The notes beneath the pieces are model-generated. The model saw nothing but the letters and a program-made list of their open reading frames with translations. It made no database searches and was not told the origin of the DNA. The translations under genes were made by a program, and so were the position numbers. DNA of 64,000 nt from Sphingobacterium sp. GVS05A (GTDB taxonomy: Bacteria; Bacteroidota; Bacteroidia; Sphingobacteriales; Sphingobacteriaceae). Below, one piece after another: positions 1 to 7,810 of the stretch; position 1 is the first letter of the stretch; each line of letters starts with the position of its first letter. Where the stretch lies: the NCBI RefSeq assembly GCF_019969845.1, contig NZ_JAHXYR010000002.1:620001-684000 (forward strand). Direction: 5' to 3'.

Positions 1-27
1 AAACCTTTTAGCGAAATTCGGTTCTAA
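1..27 (+). CDS. 3' end of an upstream gene (partial)
   Basis: Frame 1 reads KPFSEIRF and then TAA at 25-27, eight bases before the next ATG. The rest of the gene lies outside the window. In Bacteroidota, a membrane protein followed by a small Spy-like protein often sits behind an ECF sigma factor gene, so this tail could end a sigma factor. That is inference from context; eight residues cannot identify a family. Confidence 0.35.
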   Translation, partial: KPFSEIRF

Positions 28-35
28 CAAATACT

Positions 36-1094
36 ATGAAGGAAAATAGCACATATCATGATGGGCTGGAATCTAATCATCTTCCAGAATCATTGCGTGA
101 AAATCCTTTTGGCGTGCCTGAAAATTATTTCAGTGATTTAGAATCTAGAATAATAGCGCAAGTCAAATGGATAGAATGCAAAGATGAATCTATATTCAAG
201 GTTCCTGAAGGATACTTTGATTCGCTCCCTGATGTTGTGCTGAGCAAAATAGCAGCAGACTCTCTCAAAGCTCAAGTCGCTGGAGATGGCTTCGCTATTC
301 CTGAACAGTACTCGGATAAATTAACAGAAAACATCTTTCATCGAATTTCGGAAGAAAACTTAAAAGAAAAAATCCAATCGGATGGCTTTGCTGTTCCTGT
401 AGATTATCATACGGATCTTGGAGATACTATTTTCGCTCGTGTTGCGGAAGCAGAATTAAAGGAAGCTATCTCAACGGATGGTTTCGATCTTCCTGTAAAT
501 TATCATGCAGATCTTGAAGAAACTATTTTCGCTCGCATTGCGGAAGCAGAATTGAAGGAAGTTATCTCAACGGATGGTTTCGATCTTCCTGTAAATTATC
601 ATGCGGATCTTGAAGAAACTATTTTCGCTCGTATTGCAGAAGAAAAATTAAAAGATACGGTTCCTGCCACAGGTTTTGACCTGCCTCCACATTATTTTGA
701 TACGCTTTCAGACAAAATTATCGGTGCTATTCAGGATATAAAAGAAGAAAGAGGTTCAACGCCGATCCGTCGCTTAGGAAAGCCAAAAAAATGGTATACC
801 CGATATGCTGTAGCAGCTTCGTTCACAGCCATGTTAGGCCTAGGTGGATATTGGGGCTATCAATTCCAGCAGCAAAATACGATCGCACAAGATAATGTAG
901 CCGAAGAACAGCTCAGTCAACATTTGTCTGAAATACCCAAGCAGGAAATTATTAATTACCTTTCGGCATCGGCTTCGGGTGATGACATAATATATATGTC
1001 CCAATATACGGATGAAACAAATCTTCCTACGAAAGGATTTGGTACTAACATATCTAAACAAGAGATAGAAGATTATCTAAACTATACCTTATAA
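36..1094 (+). CDS. Repeat-containing single-pass membrane protein, anti-sigma-like position
   Basis: This 352-residue protein has no enzyme motif that I recognise. Residues 24-235 consist of seven degenerate copies of a unit of about 32 residues with the consensus G-F-x-[LVI]-P-x-x-Y and, about 15 residues on, an I-F-x-R-I helix. The first spacing is 29 residues and the others are exactly 32. One hydrophobic segment at about 256-273 follows a basic stretch (RRLGKPKKW), so the repeats should be cytoplasmic and the C-terminal 80 residues periplasmic. The C-terminus carries two related PKQEI/SKQEI..YL segments. The layout resembles regulators found between ECF sigma factors and Spy-like proteins in this phylum. 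The role is unknown. It overlaps the next gene by one base (TAATG), which suggests translational coupling. Confidence 0.8.
   Translation: MKENSTYHDGLESNHLPESLRENPFGVPENYFSDLESRIIAQVKWIECKDESIFKVPEGYFDSLPDVVLSKIAADSLKAQVAGDGFAIPEQYSDKLTENIFHRISEENLKEKIQSDGFAVPVDYHTDLGDTIFARVAEAELKEAISTDGFDLPVNYHADLEETIFARIAEAELKEVISTDGFDLPVNYHADLEETIFARIAEEKLKDTVPATGFDLPPHYFDTLSDKIIGAIQDIKEERGSTPIRRLGKPKKWYTRYAVAASFTAMLGLGGYWGYQFQQQNTIAQDNVAEEQLSQHLSEIPKQEIINYLSASASGDDIIYMSQYTDETNLPTKGFGTNISKQEIEDYLNYTL
105..767 (+). repeat. In-frame tandem repeat, 96-bp period, seven units
   Basis: Repeat units start at about 105, 192, 288, 384, 480, 576 and 672. The units at 480 and 576 are almost identical in DNA, while the outer units are diverged. 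This gradient suggests recent duplication in the middle of an old repeat array, with the length kept in frame. Confidence 0.85.
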
Positions 1095-1513
1095 TGATGT
1101 TCAACAAAAAAAACATATGGATAACATTGTTCTTTAGTATATTTTCTATTGCCTTGGGCTTTGCGCAAGACAAAAATCGATTTCAAGCTATTGAAAATGA
1201 AAAGATAGCTTATATTACTAAGGAACTAGATTTAACACCCAAAGAAGCACAGCAATTCTTTCCACTCTATAATGAATATAGCCAAACATTATGGGATATC
1301 CGGAAAGAAAAACTGAATGGAGCCCCTAAAAACAGTTTTAGAGGTGGATCGAGGGATGTATTGCAATATGATGCCAAAGAAGTACAGATAAAAAAGGAGT
1401 ACCGCGCAAAATTTGCCAAGGTGATAGGCAACGCCCGAGCTTCACAATTCTTTGAAGTAGAACAGGAATTTAGGGAACATCTCTATAAATCTTTACAAAA
1501 TAGAGGGAGATAA
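1094..1513 (+). CDS. Small secreted Spy/CpxP-like protein
   Basis: The protein has 139 residues. It starts with a signal peptide (basic MMFNKKN, a hydrophobic core, cleavage near GFA-QD) and is otherwise a charged helical protein. The segment ITKELDLTPKEAQQFFPLYNEY resembles the LTP-x-Q/E-A-x-x-F/L-x-P motif of periplasmic Spy/CpxP-like sensor-chaperones in Bacteroidota. The later part is rich in Lys, Arg and Glu. The ATG overlaps the stop of the preceding gene, so the two are probably co-translated and act in the same envelope process. It ends just before a strong terminator. Family assignment is by motif style only. Confidence 0.75.
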   Translation: MMFNKKNIWITLFFSIFSIALGFAQDKNRFQAIENEKIAYITKELDLTPKEAQQFFPLYNEYSQTLWDIRKEKLNGAPKNSFRGGSRDVLQYDAKEVQIKKEYRAKFAKVIGNARASQFFEVEQEFREHLYKSLQNRGR

Positions 1514-1515
1514 TC

Positions 1516-1560
1516 CCGAAAATAAAAAAGAAGTCTTGAAGACTTCTTTTTTATTTTCGG
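1516..1560 (+). terminator. Perfect 21-bp stem intrinsic terminator
   Basis: Arms at 1516-1536 and 1540-1560 are perfectly complementary around a 3-nt loop. The outer part is A/T-rich and supplies the U-tract. It ends the first two genes. It also makes an extended TTG start at 1536 for the next gene implausible. Confidence 0.85.
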
Positions 1561-1574
1561 ACATTTGTAAAATC

Positions 1575-2762
1575 ATGTTAAGCAATAGAGAATTATTTTT
1601 AATGAACACCGCTCAGACCTCTAGCTCACCTAGATTGGTTGAAGTGGTTAAGGCCGAGGGTGTCTACCTTTATGGGCCAAATGGGGAAGAATATATGGAT
1701 CTTGTTTCCGGTTTTAATGTAAGTAATATCGGACATCGTCACCCCAAGGTACTCGAAGCAATAAAGGCTCAGCTCGACCAATATTTGCATGTCACCGTTT
1801 ATGGTGAATTTGTACAAGCTCCCCAAGTCCAGTTTGCGACAGAATTACTGGCGGAATTACCTTCAAATTTTCAATCGGTATACCTGACCAACAGTGGTAC
1901 AGAAGCTGTCGAAGGGTCTATGAAAATAGCCAAGAAATATACTGGGCGGAGACAGATTATCGCTGCAAAAAAAGCCTACCATGGAAGTACACAGGGTGCA
2001 CTTAGCCTTATTGGAAACGATGATTATCGTATGGCTTATGCCCCACTCCTTCCAGAAATAGACTTTATTACGTTTAATGATCCACAGGACCTAGCGAATA
2101 TTACAGATAAAACTGCCGCCGTGATCCTAGAAGCCATTCAAGGGGAAGCTGGTGTCAGAGTTCCCGATCTAGCCTATATGCAAGCGGTAAGAAAGCGTTG
2201 TGACGAAACTGGCACCCTGTTGATTTTCGATGAAATCCAGACTGGTTTTGGTCGTACAGGAAAACTGTTTGCCTTCGAACATTTCGGTATTGTACCTGAT
2301 ATTCTGATGTTGGCCAAAGGCATTGGTGGTGGTATGCCATTGGGCGCCTTCGTTACCGCTAAAGAAGTAATGGATGTCATTAAAGACAACCCGATGTTGG
2401 GTCATATCACCACATTCGGAGGACATCCCGTGAGCTGTGCTGCCGCACGTGCATCACTCGCAGTAATCAAATCGGAAAAACTGGTTGAACAGGTAGCCCA
2501 TAAAGCCAACTTATTTAGGGAAAAGCTCAGCCATCCAGCAATTAAAGAAATCCGAGGTCAAGGCCTTATGATGTGCTTACAGTTGGACAACTTTGATCAG
2601 GTTTATAACGTCAGTAAATACTGCGCGGAACATGGTGTCATGATTGACTGGTATCTTCACTGTGAAACAGCGCTTCGTGTGGCTCCACCATTGACCATTA
2701 CGGATGCTGAAATTGAAAAAGCCTGTAACATCATTATAAAAGGTTTGGAAAAGTATGCTTAA
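1575..2762 (+). CDS. Class III PLP-dependent aminotransferase (acetylornithine/4-aminobutyrate type)
   Basis: This fold-type I, class III aminotransferase moves an amino group between an omega-amino donor and a keto acid; the substrate cannot be read from sequence. Visible motifs are NSGTEAVEGSMKIAK (PLP phosphate site), FDEIQTGFGRTG (Asp holding the pyridine nitrogen) and MLAKGIGGGMPLGAF with the Schiff-base lysine. I start it at ATG 1575 (MLSNRELFL), which matches the usual N-terminus in Bacteroidota. A longer TTG start at 1536 would lie inside the terminator stem. Length is about 395 residues, normal for the family. The next gene begins 35 bp downstream and may be co-transcribed. It could be an acetylornithine, ornithine or other omega-aminotransferase; no arginine genes are nearby. 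Confidence 0.88.
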   Translation: MLSNRELFLMNTAQTSSSPRLVEVVKAEGVYLYGPNGEEYMDLVSGFNVSNIGHRHPKVLEAIKAQLDQYLHVTVYGEFVQAPQVQFATELLAELPSNFQSVYLTNSGTEAVEGSMKIAKKYTGRRQIIAAKKAYHGSTQGALSLIGNDDYRMAYAPLLPEIDFITFNDPQDLANITDKTAAVILEAIQGEAGVRVPDLAYMQAVRKRCDETGTLLIFDEIQTGFGRTGKLFAFEHFGIVPDILMLAKGIGGGMPLGAFVTAKEVMDVIKDNPMLGHITTFGGHPVSCAAARASLAVIKSEKLVEQVAHKANLFREKLSHPAIKEIRGQGLMMCLQLDNFDQVYNVSKYCAEHGVMIDWYLHCETALRVAPPLTITDAEIEKACNIIIKGLEKYA

Positions 2763-2796
2763 AGTATGTAACTTTAAGCATAACAAAAACCTAATA

Positions 2797-3558
2797 ATGA
2801 GCACAAACCGCAGATCATTTATCAAAAAAAGTATCATTGGCGCCGGTCTTTTGACTGGAGCCAATTTATTGGGCAACGAAGCTTATGCCCATGAGGATAG
2901 TTTCAAATCTTCAAAAATAAGTTTGAATGACGAAGATATCATCCTATTTCAAGGAGATTCCATTACGGATGTAGGCCGCGATAGGAATAACAGAAATCCC
3001 AATGACACCAAAGCCCTAGGTCAGGGGTATGCCTTGTTGGCCGCAAGCGAATTATTGAATAAATATGCCGCAAAGAAACTGAAGGTTTATAATACTGGAA
3101 TTAGTGGCAATCGTGTTCCCGACCTTCAAAAACGTTGGGCGGAGGATACATTGGCATTCAAACCAACTGTATTAAGTATCTTGATCGGCGTAAATGATTT
3201 TTGGCGAACGATAGACCGCGGCGCCAAAACGACTGTTGAAGAATATAAGTCGCAGTACCAGCAATTGTTGCAGGAGACATTACAAAAACTTCCGAATGTT
3301 AAACTGATTATTGGAGAACCTTTTGCTGTAAAAGGTGTAGGCCATATCACAGATGCTTGGTACCCAAAATTTTTAGCCTATCAAGAGACCGCACGTAATG
3401 TTGCGAAAGAGTTCAACGCGATACTCCTTCCCTATCAAAAAATCTTCGACAATGCCCAAAAGACTGCTCCAGGAGCCTATTGGGCAGCGGATGGTGTGCA
3501 CCCTACTCTTGCTGGAGCGCAACTGATGGCAGCAGCCTGGATGGACTGTATCAAATAG
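2797..3558 (+). CDS. Secreted SGNH/GDSL hydrolase with Tat signal
   Basis: The protein of about 253 residues begins with a twin-arginine type signal (NRRSFIKKS followed by a hydrophobic segment ending near AYA). The family blocks are present: FQGDSIT (block I nucleophile Ser), NTGISGNRV (block II Gly), GVNDFW (block III Asn) and DGVHPT (block V Asp and His). Such enzymes remove acyl or acetyl groups from carbohydrates or lipids outside the cytoplasm. I chose ATG 2797 because the Tat motif then lies at the N-terminus; the earlier ATG at 2755 overlaps the aminotransferase. A tatA gene is present at 14.7 kb. The substrate is unknown. Confidence 0.88.
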   Translation: MSTNRRSFIKKSIIGAGLLTGANLLGNEAYAHEDSFKSSKISLNDEDIILFQGDSITDVGRDRNNRNPNDTKALGQGYALLAASELLNKYAAKKLKVYNTGISGNRVPDLQKRWAEDTLAFKPTVLSILIGVNDFWRTIDRGAKTTVEEYKSQYQQLLQETLQKLPNVKLIIGEPFAVKGVGHITDAWYPKFLAYQETARNVAKEFNAILLPYQKIFDNAQKTAPGAYWAADGVHPTLAGAQLMAAAWMDCIK

Positions 3559-3570
3559 CATAAAGAGAAA

Positions 3571-3690
3571 ACTGTCCAAAAAGTAAAAGTCCCCTGAGAA
3601 TTGATTGCTTTAAAAGAGGTTTTTAAAGGGATACGAATAATACTAAGGAAAAGCGGGAGTATCCAACCTTTTGGAACACTCCCGCTTTTT
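3571..3690 (-). repeat. Degenerate intergenic element, copy A
   Basis: From ACTGTCCAAAAAGT at 3571 to the terminator hairpin at 3649-3690, this spacer aligns along its length with 6266-6370. Both copies lie directly behind a minus-strand gene, run from the terminator to the same ACTTTTTGGACAGT-like end, and contain a GCTACGAAT / GATACGAAT core. It contains no ORF. Confidence 0.55.
3649..3690. terminator. Bidirectional terminator between converging genes
   Basis: Arms AAAAGCGGGAGT (3649-3660) and ACTCCCGCTTTTT (3678-3690) flank a 17-nt loop. U-tracts form in both directions, serving the SGNH hydrolase (plus) and the MFS gene (minus). Confidence 0.8.
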
Positions 3691-3703
3691 AATATATCGA
3701 ACT

Positions 3704-4900
3704 CTAAATCTCTTTATAGGGTGTTTTCTGTAGATTAGGAAGAAAATAGGCGACGACACCGATTAAGGGCAAATACGAACACAGATGGTAAATAAATTCG
3801 ATAGATGTATGATCCGCCTGCCATCCTAGTACCGCAGACCCGATTCCCCCCATGCCAAATGCAAATCCATAAAACAAACCAGAAACCATACCCAGCTTCT
3901 TAGGCAATAACTCCTGCGCGTATACAATAATTGCAGGAAAGGCAGATGACAATATTAATCCGATGATCACAATAAGTATCCCCGTCATTGTGAGGCCAAC
4001 ATAGGGTAAGGCCAACGCAAAGGGGGCCACCCCTAAAACGGAAAACCAAATCACATATTTCCGTCCAAAACGATCCCCAAACGCTCCACCCAGTAGGGTA
4101 CCCACCGCTACGGCAATCAGAAAATAAAACAGATACACCTGTGCCTCCACCTCATTGATTCCAAATTTTTTCATTGTATAAAACTGAAAATAATTGGTAA
4201 TACTTGCGATATAGAAATATTTGGAAACGATCAACAACAATAGGATAATGACAGTTGCGACAATACGTGAATTGGGAAGATCTGGAACACGAATATTCCT
4301 TTTTGTTGATCTCGAAACATTTGCAAGTCGACGCTTATACCAAGTACCGATATAATAGGAAATAAACTGGCCAACAATTGTAAATAAGCACATCCAAGCA
4401 ATAGCCTGCTGTCCTCGAGGTAAGACCAGAAAAGCAACTATAATAGGTGCTAGAGCTGTTCCTGCATTCCCACCGATCTGAAAAATGGATTGCGCCATAC
4501 TCCTTCTGCCACCTGAGGCCATGTAAGCCACACGTGAAGACTCCGGATGGAAAATTGAGGAGCCGATACCAACGAGAAAAACGGAGAACAATATCCAGGC
4601 ATAGCTATGTGCCTGGGAAAACAACAACATGCCCACAAGCGAAAAGGACATACCGATAATCTGTGAATATGGAACAGGATGTTTGTCCGTAAATGAGCCG
4701 ACAACAGGCTGAAAAATTGAAGCTGCAATCTGATATACTAATGTAATCATTCCTACCTGAGAAAAACTCAGGTGATGCTCTTCTTTTAATAAAGGGTATG
4801 TGGCAGGAATTACAGCCTGAATAAGATCATTCAGTAGGTGCACCATACTCACGGCAAACAAAATAGAAAAAATAGGCCTAGTTTCTTTTTCTTTGATCAT
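3704..4900 (-). CDS. MFS exporter of the fosmidomycin-resistance (Fsr) type
   Basis: This 398-residue protein has about twelve hydrophobic helices with the MFS loop motif GSFTDKHPVPYS after helix 2 and GDRFGRKYV in the second half. The opening LLNDLIQAVIPATYPLLKEE is characteristic of the fosmidomycin-resistance-like branch of the major facilitator superfamily, which exports small molecules in exchange for protons in the inner membrane. The substrate here is unknown. It lies between the terminator of the rlmI-like gene upstream and its own terminator, so it is probably monocistronic. Confidence 0.85.
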   Translation of the reverse strand: MIKEKETRPIFSILFAVSMVHLLNDLIQAVIPATYPLLKEEHHLSFSQVGMITLVYQIAASIFQPVVGSFTDKHPVPYSQIIGMSFSLVGMLLFSQAHSYAWILFSVFLVGIGSSIFHPESSRVAYMASGGRRSMAQSIFQIGGNAGTALAPIIVAFLVLPRGQQAIAWMCLFTIVGQFISYYIGTWYKRRLANVSRSTKRNIRVPDLPNSRIVATVIILLLLIVSKYFYIASITNYFQFYTMKKFGINEVEAQVYLFYFLIAVAVGTLLGGAFGDRFGRKYVIWFSVLGVAPFALALPYVGLTMTGILIVIIGLILSSAFPAIIVYAQELLPKKLGMVSGLFYGFAFGMGGIGSAVLGWQADHTSIEFIYHLCSYLPLIGVVAYFLPNLQKTPYKEI

Positions 4901-4916
4901 GATTTCGCTTTAAATT

Positions 4917-4943
4917 AAAAAGGTCGATTTATTCAAATCAACC
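4917..4943 (-). terminator. Terminator of the rRNA methyltransferase gene
   Basis: On the minus strand GGTTGATTT and AAATCGACC form a 9-bp stem with one G-U pair, followed by a five-U run. It lies 18 nt past the methyltransferase stop codon. Confidence 0.7.
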
Positions 4944-4960
4944 TATATATCTGCATTTAT

Positions 4961-6148
4961 TTATAATACACGTACCAACAGTCCTTTGAGGTATTCTCCT
5001 TCAGGAAAGGAGGCCCTAACAGGATGATCTTCGGGTTGATGGAATTGTCGAATAAACTGTATCTCTTTACCAGCGTCCAATGCGGCCCAGGCAAGCACCT
5101 GTTTAAAGGTATCCATATCCATCGCTCCGGAACAAGAGAATGTCGCCAATAACCCACCGCTATTCAACAGCATTAAACCCCGACGATTTAAATCTTTATA
5201 AGCCCGCGACGCTCTTTCCAAAGCTGAACGTGAAGGTGCATACTTTGGTGGATCCAGGACGATCAAATCGAACTTTTCACCCTCATCTACAAACTTACGT
5301 AATTGCTTATTGACGTCAGACAATATTGCTTTATGCCGACTTGGCTCAAACCCGTTTTCGGCAACATTTTTTTCAAGAGTTTCAATCGCCAACGCAGAGC
5401 TATCTACGGACACAACTTCACTTGCACCAGCTTTTAAGCTATTCAGTGTAAATCCACCAGAATAACAGAAACAATCCAATACCCTTTTATCAGCAACATA
5501 CTGCGCTGTCAATAACCTGTTCTCACGTTGGTCACAATAGAAACCTGACTTTTGCCCATCAATGATATTTACCTTATAATGAAGGCCATTTTCGATGACG
5601 TCCACGAATTCAGGTGGTACCTCGCCAGACAAAAGACCATTTGTGTCTGGTAGACCCTCATGCTCACGAGATTTCAGATCACTACGTTCATAGATTCCAG
5701 TAGGATTTAACAGCGTATTTAGCTCCGCAATAATGATATCTTTAACCTTTTCTACTCCTACAGAATGGACCTGAATAGAAATAAAATCAGCATACTTATC
5801 CACGATTAATCCCGGAAGAAAGTCTGCCTCGGCAAAAATCAAACGAACGGTATTGGTAATGCCTTCCTGCAGCAAATGTTGTCTAGCTGCCACCGCCTTT
5901 TGAATACGGGTGCGCCACCAATCCGCATCAATCTGAGCTTGTGGATTCCATTCCAGTAAACGGATGGCTACCCGCGAACTATTGTGAAACAATCCGTACG
6001 CAATAAACTCACGCTCGGCATTGTAAACCCCTACAATTTCGCCATCTTCAATCTTATCGGACAATGATTTAATTGCTCCGGAAAATACCCAAGGATGCAA
6101 TTGCCAGGCAGCTTTATCCTTACCCTTATTCAAATAAACTGATTTCAT
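4961..6148 (-). CDS. rlmI: RlmI-type 23S rRNA m5C methyltransferase
   Basis: This 395-residue class I SAM-dependent methyltransferase has an N-terminal PUA-like domain (about 1-75), a central beta domain and a C-terminal Rossmann fold. Motifs are SGFYCDQREN at 201-210, LDCFCYSGGFT at about 224 (SAM motif I), LDPPKY at about 298 and TFSCSGAMD with a candidate catalytic Cys near 339. RlmI methylates a cytosine of 23S rRNA (C1962 in E. coli). Length and architecture match RlmI/YccW. The ATG lies 5 nt behind a TAATTTTG -7 box, so the mRNA may be leaderless. The exact modified base is inferred from the family. Confidence 0.85.
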   Translation of the reverse strand: MKSVYLNKGKDKAAWQLHPWVFSGAIKSLSDKIEDGEIVGVYNAEREFIAYGLFHNSSRVAIRLLEWNPQAQIDADWWRTRIQKAVAARQHLLQEGITNTVRLIFAEADFLPGLIVDKYADFISIQVHSVGVEKVKDIIIAELNTLLNPTGIYERSDLKSREHEGLPDTNGLLSGEVPPEFVDVIENGLHYKVNIIDGQKSGFYCDQRENRLLTAQYVADKRVLDCFCYSGGFTLNSLKAGASEVVSVDSSALAIETLEKNVAENGFEPSRHKAILSDVNKQLRKFVDEGEKFDLIVLDPPKYAPSRSALERASRAYKDLNRRGLMLLNSGGLLATFSCSGAMDMDTFKQVLAWAALDAGKEIQFIRQFHQPEDHPVRASFPEGEYLKGLLVRVL

Positions 6149-6153
6149 TACTG

Positions 6154-6161
6154 CAAAATTA
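6154..6161 (-). promoter_or_regulatory. -7 box TAATTTTG directly before the rlmI start
   Basis: On the minus strand TTTG (6183-6180), an 18-nt spacer and TAATTTTG match the Bacteroidota primary-sigma consensus TTTG/TAnnTTTG. Only 5 nt separate the box from the ATG, so transcription should begin at or within a base or two of the start codon. Confidence 0.65.
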
Positions 6162-6265
6162 ACTTATTATTTCGACATCCAAATGAAACATACGATATAA
6201 ATAGCATAAGCAACAAAAACAGCGAATACCTAAGCCATAATCGATAAAAGCTAGTTTATAAATAC

Positions 6266-6370
6266 ACTATCCAAAAAGTGAAAGCCCCCAAAGAATTAAA
6301 GATTTGAAAAGAGATTATAGGAGGAGCTACGAATAGAGAAAAAGGGGACGTTCAAAAAGATCGCCCCCTT
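6266..6370 (-). repeat. Degenerate intergenic element, copy B
   Basis: This is the second copy of the element at 3571-3690. ACTATCCAAAAAGTGAAAGC aligns with ACTGTCCAAAAAGTAAAAGT, and similarity continues through GCTACGAATA to the hairpin. It lies behind thrC and in front of rlmI, with no coding potential seen. Confidence 0.55.
6342..6370 (-). terminator. thrC operon terminator
   Basis: Arms AAGGGGACG (6342-6350) and CGCCCCCTT (6362-6370) pair with one mismatch around an 11-nt loop. On the minus strand a U-rich run follows. It lies 6 nt beyond the thrC stop codon. Confidence 0.7.
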
Positions 6371-6375
6371 CGCGT

Positions 6376-7683
6376 TTAGTTATGGTTGATTAGATATCTT
6401 TTGAACGCTTCGAAGTTTAATGCCAAAGGTTCCGCTAATTTTTCTTTTCCCTGCAACGCTTCTGCACCGTCCGGCAATACAATTTTTGCGAACACATCAG
6501 CATCTATCGCATCTGGGAATTTACAAGGATGTGCAGTCGATAAGAATACCGAAGCGTAAGTACCTGGATATTCCTTCGCATAGGCTTGTGCTCCCAACCA
6601 AGCAATAGCGGTATGAGGGCAGGCAATATAATTTGCATCTTGAACAAGCCTGTCCATCCCAGCTTTTGTTTCCTCGTCAGTAAAGGTATAAGAAGAGAGC
6701 ATAGCTTTTAACTCTGCTAGATTACCTGCAAAAAGGTCCTGAATCCGCACCCAGTTGCTTGGGTCTCCAACATCCATTGCATTACTCAATGTCTGAACAG
6801 AAGGTTTAGGCGCATATTGTCCCGAAGAAAGAAATCGTGGTACTGTATCGTTGACATTTGTTGCTGCCACAAAATGTTTGACAGGAAGCCCCATTTTATA
6901 AGCTAATAAACCTGCCCCAATATTCCCAAAATTACCACTCGGCACAGTAAATACGACTTCATTGATCCCTTGAGATCTTAGTTGTGCATAGGCATAAAAG
7001 TAATAAAAGGTCTGTGGGATCAATCGGGCAATATTAATTGAATTGGCCGATGTCAACCGCAAAGTCTGATTAAGTTCCTCATCATTAAAAGCCTGCTTCA
7101 CAAGTGCCTGACAGTCGTCAAACGTGCCATCTACCTCTAATGCACGTATATTTTGCCCATTTGTAGTCAATTGAAACTCCTGCACCTCGGAGACTTTGCC
7201 TTTGGGGTATAATATTGTAACGCGGGTTCCCTCTACTCCTAGGAAGCCTAAGGCTACTGCTCCTCCTGTATCTCCAGAAGTTGCGACAAGTACATCCAAT
7301 AACTTATCATCGGCTTTAGAAAAATACCCCATGATACGGCTCATAAACCGGGCTCCAAAATCTTTAAAGGCATAAGAAGGCCCGTGAAATAGCTCCAAAA
7401 CAGCTGTACTGTTGTTCAGGAATTTTACAGGTGCCTCAAAATTAATCGCTTCATCAACAATCTTCTTTAGATCTGGTTTAGGAATATCATTGCCCAAAAG
7501 AGTTGAAGCAACCTCCAAAGCAATTTCCTGCAGGGAATACTGTTGTATATTTTTGATAAACAATGGATCCAATTGCGGAATTTGCTCGGGCATATACAAG
7601 CCTTTATCCGCTGGCAGCGAATTAAACACTGCGTCTTTAAAAGAAACAGCTAATGTCTTATTATTTGTACTGTAAAATTTCAT
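6376..7683 (-). CDS. thrC: Threonine synthase
   Basis: The 435-residue protein converts O-phosphohomoserine to threonine with PLP in the cytoplasm, the last step of the pathway. The N-terminus MKFYSTNN is typical. HGPSYAFKDFGARF at about 100-113 carries the Schiff-base Lys107, and the glycine-rich phosphate loop reads TSGDTGGAVA. It is the third gene of a thrA-thrB-thrC operon; the 127-bp spacer to thrB is the longest in the operon and could hold an internal promoter, though I see no clear box. A terminator follows at once. Confidence 0.95.
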   Translation of the reverse strand: MKFYSTNNKTLAVSFKDAVFNSLPADKGLYMPEQIPQLDPLFIKNIQQYSLQEIALEVASTLLGNDIPKPDLKKIVDEAINFEAPVKFLNNSTAVLELFHGPSYAFKDFGARFMSRIMGYFSKADDKLLDVLVATSGDTGGAVALGFLGVEGTRVTILYPKGKVSEVQEFQLTTNGQNIRALEVDGTFDDCQALVKQAFNDEELNQTLRLTSANSINIARLIPQTFYYFYAYAQLRSQGINEVVFTVPSGNFGNIGAGLLAYKMGLPVKHFVAATNVNDTVPRFLSSGQYAPKPSVQTLSNAMDVGDPSNWVRIQDLFAGNLAELKAMLSSYTFTDEETKAGMDRLVQDANYIACPHTAIAWLGAQAYAKEYPGTYASVFLSTAHPCKFPDAIDADVFAKIVLPDGAEALQGKEKLAEPLALNFEAFKRYLINHN

Positions 7684-7810
7684 CTTTTAATACTTATTTG
7701 ATGTACATCTATTCTGATTAATCAAAAAGAGCACATTATACTATTTTTATGCAATCTGTAAGATACTTTGCACCTTGCTTAGTTTTTACACGCATGGTAC
7801 AGTAAAATCT

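Noticed and set aside
288..767. Regular 96-bp repeats as a possible CRISPR array
   Set aside because: The repeats are contiguous without spacers, keep the reading frame and encode a protein repeat.
1536..1574. Longer TTG start of the class III aminotransferase
   Set aside because: It lies in the terminator stem of the previous gene; ATG 1575 fits the family N-terminus.
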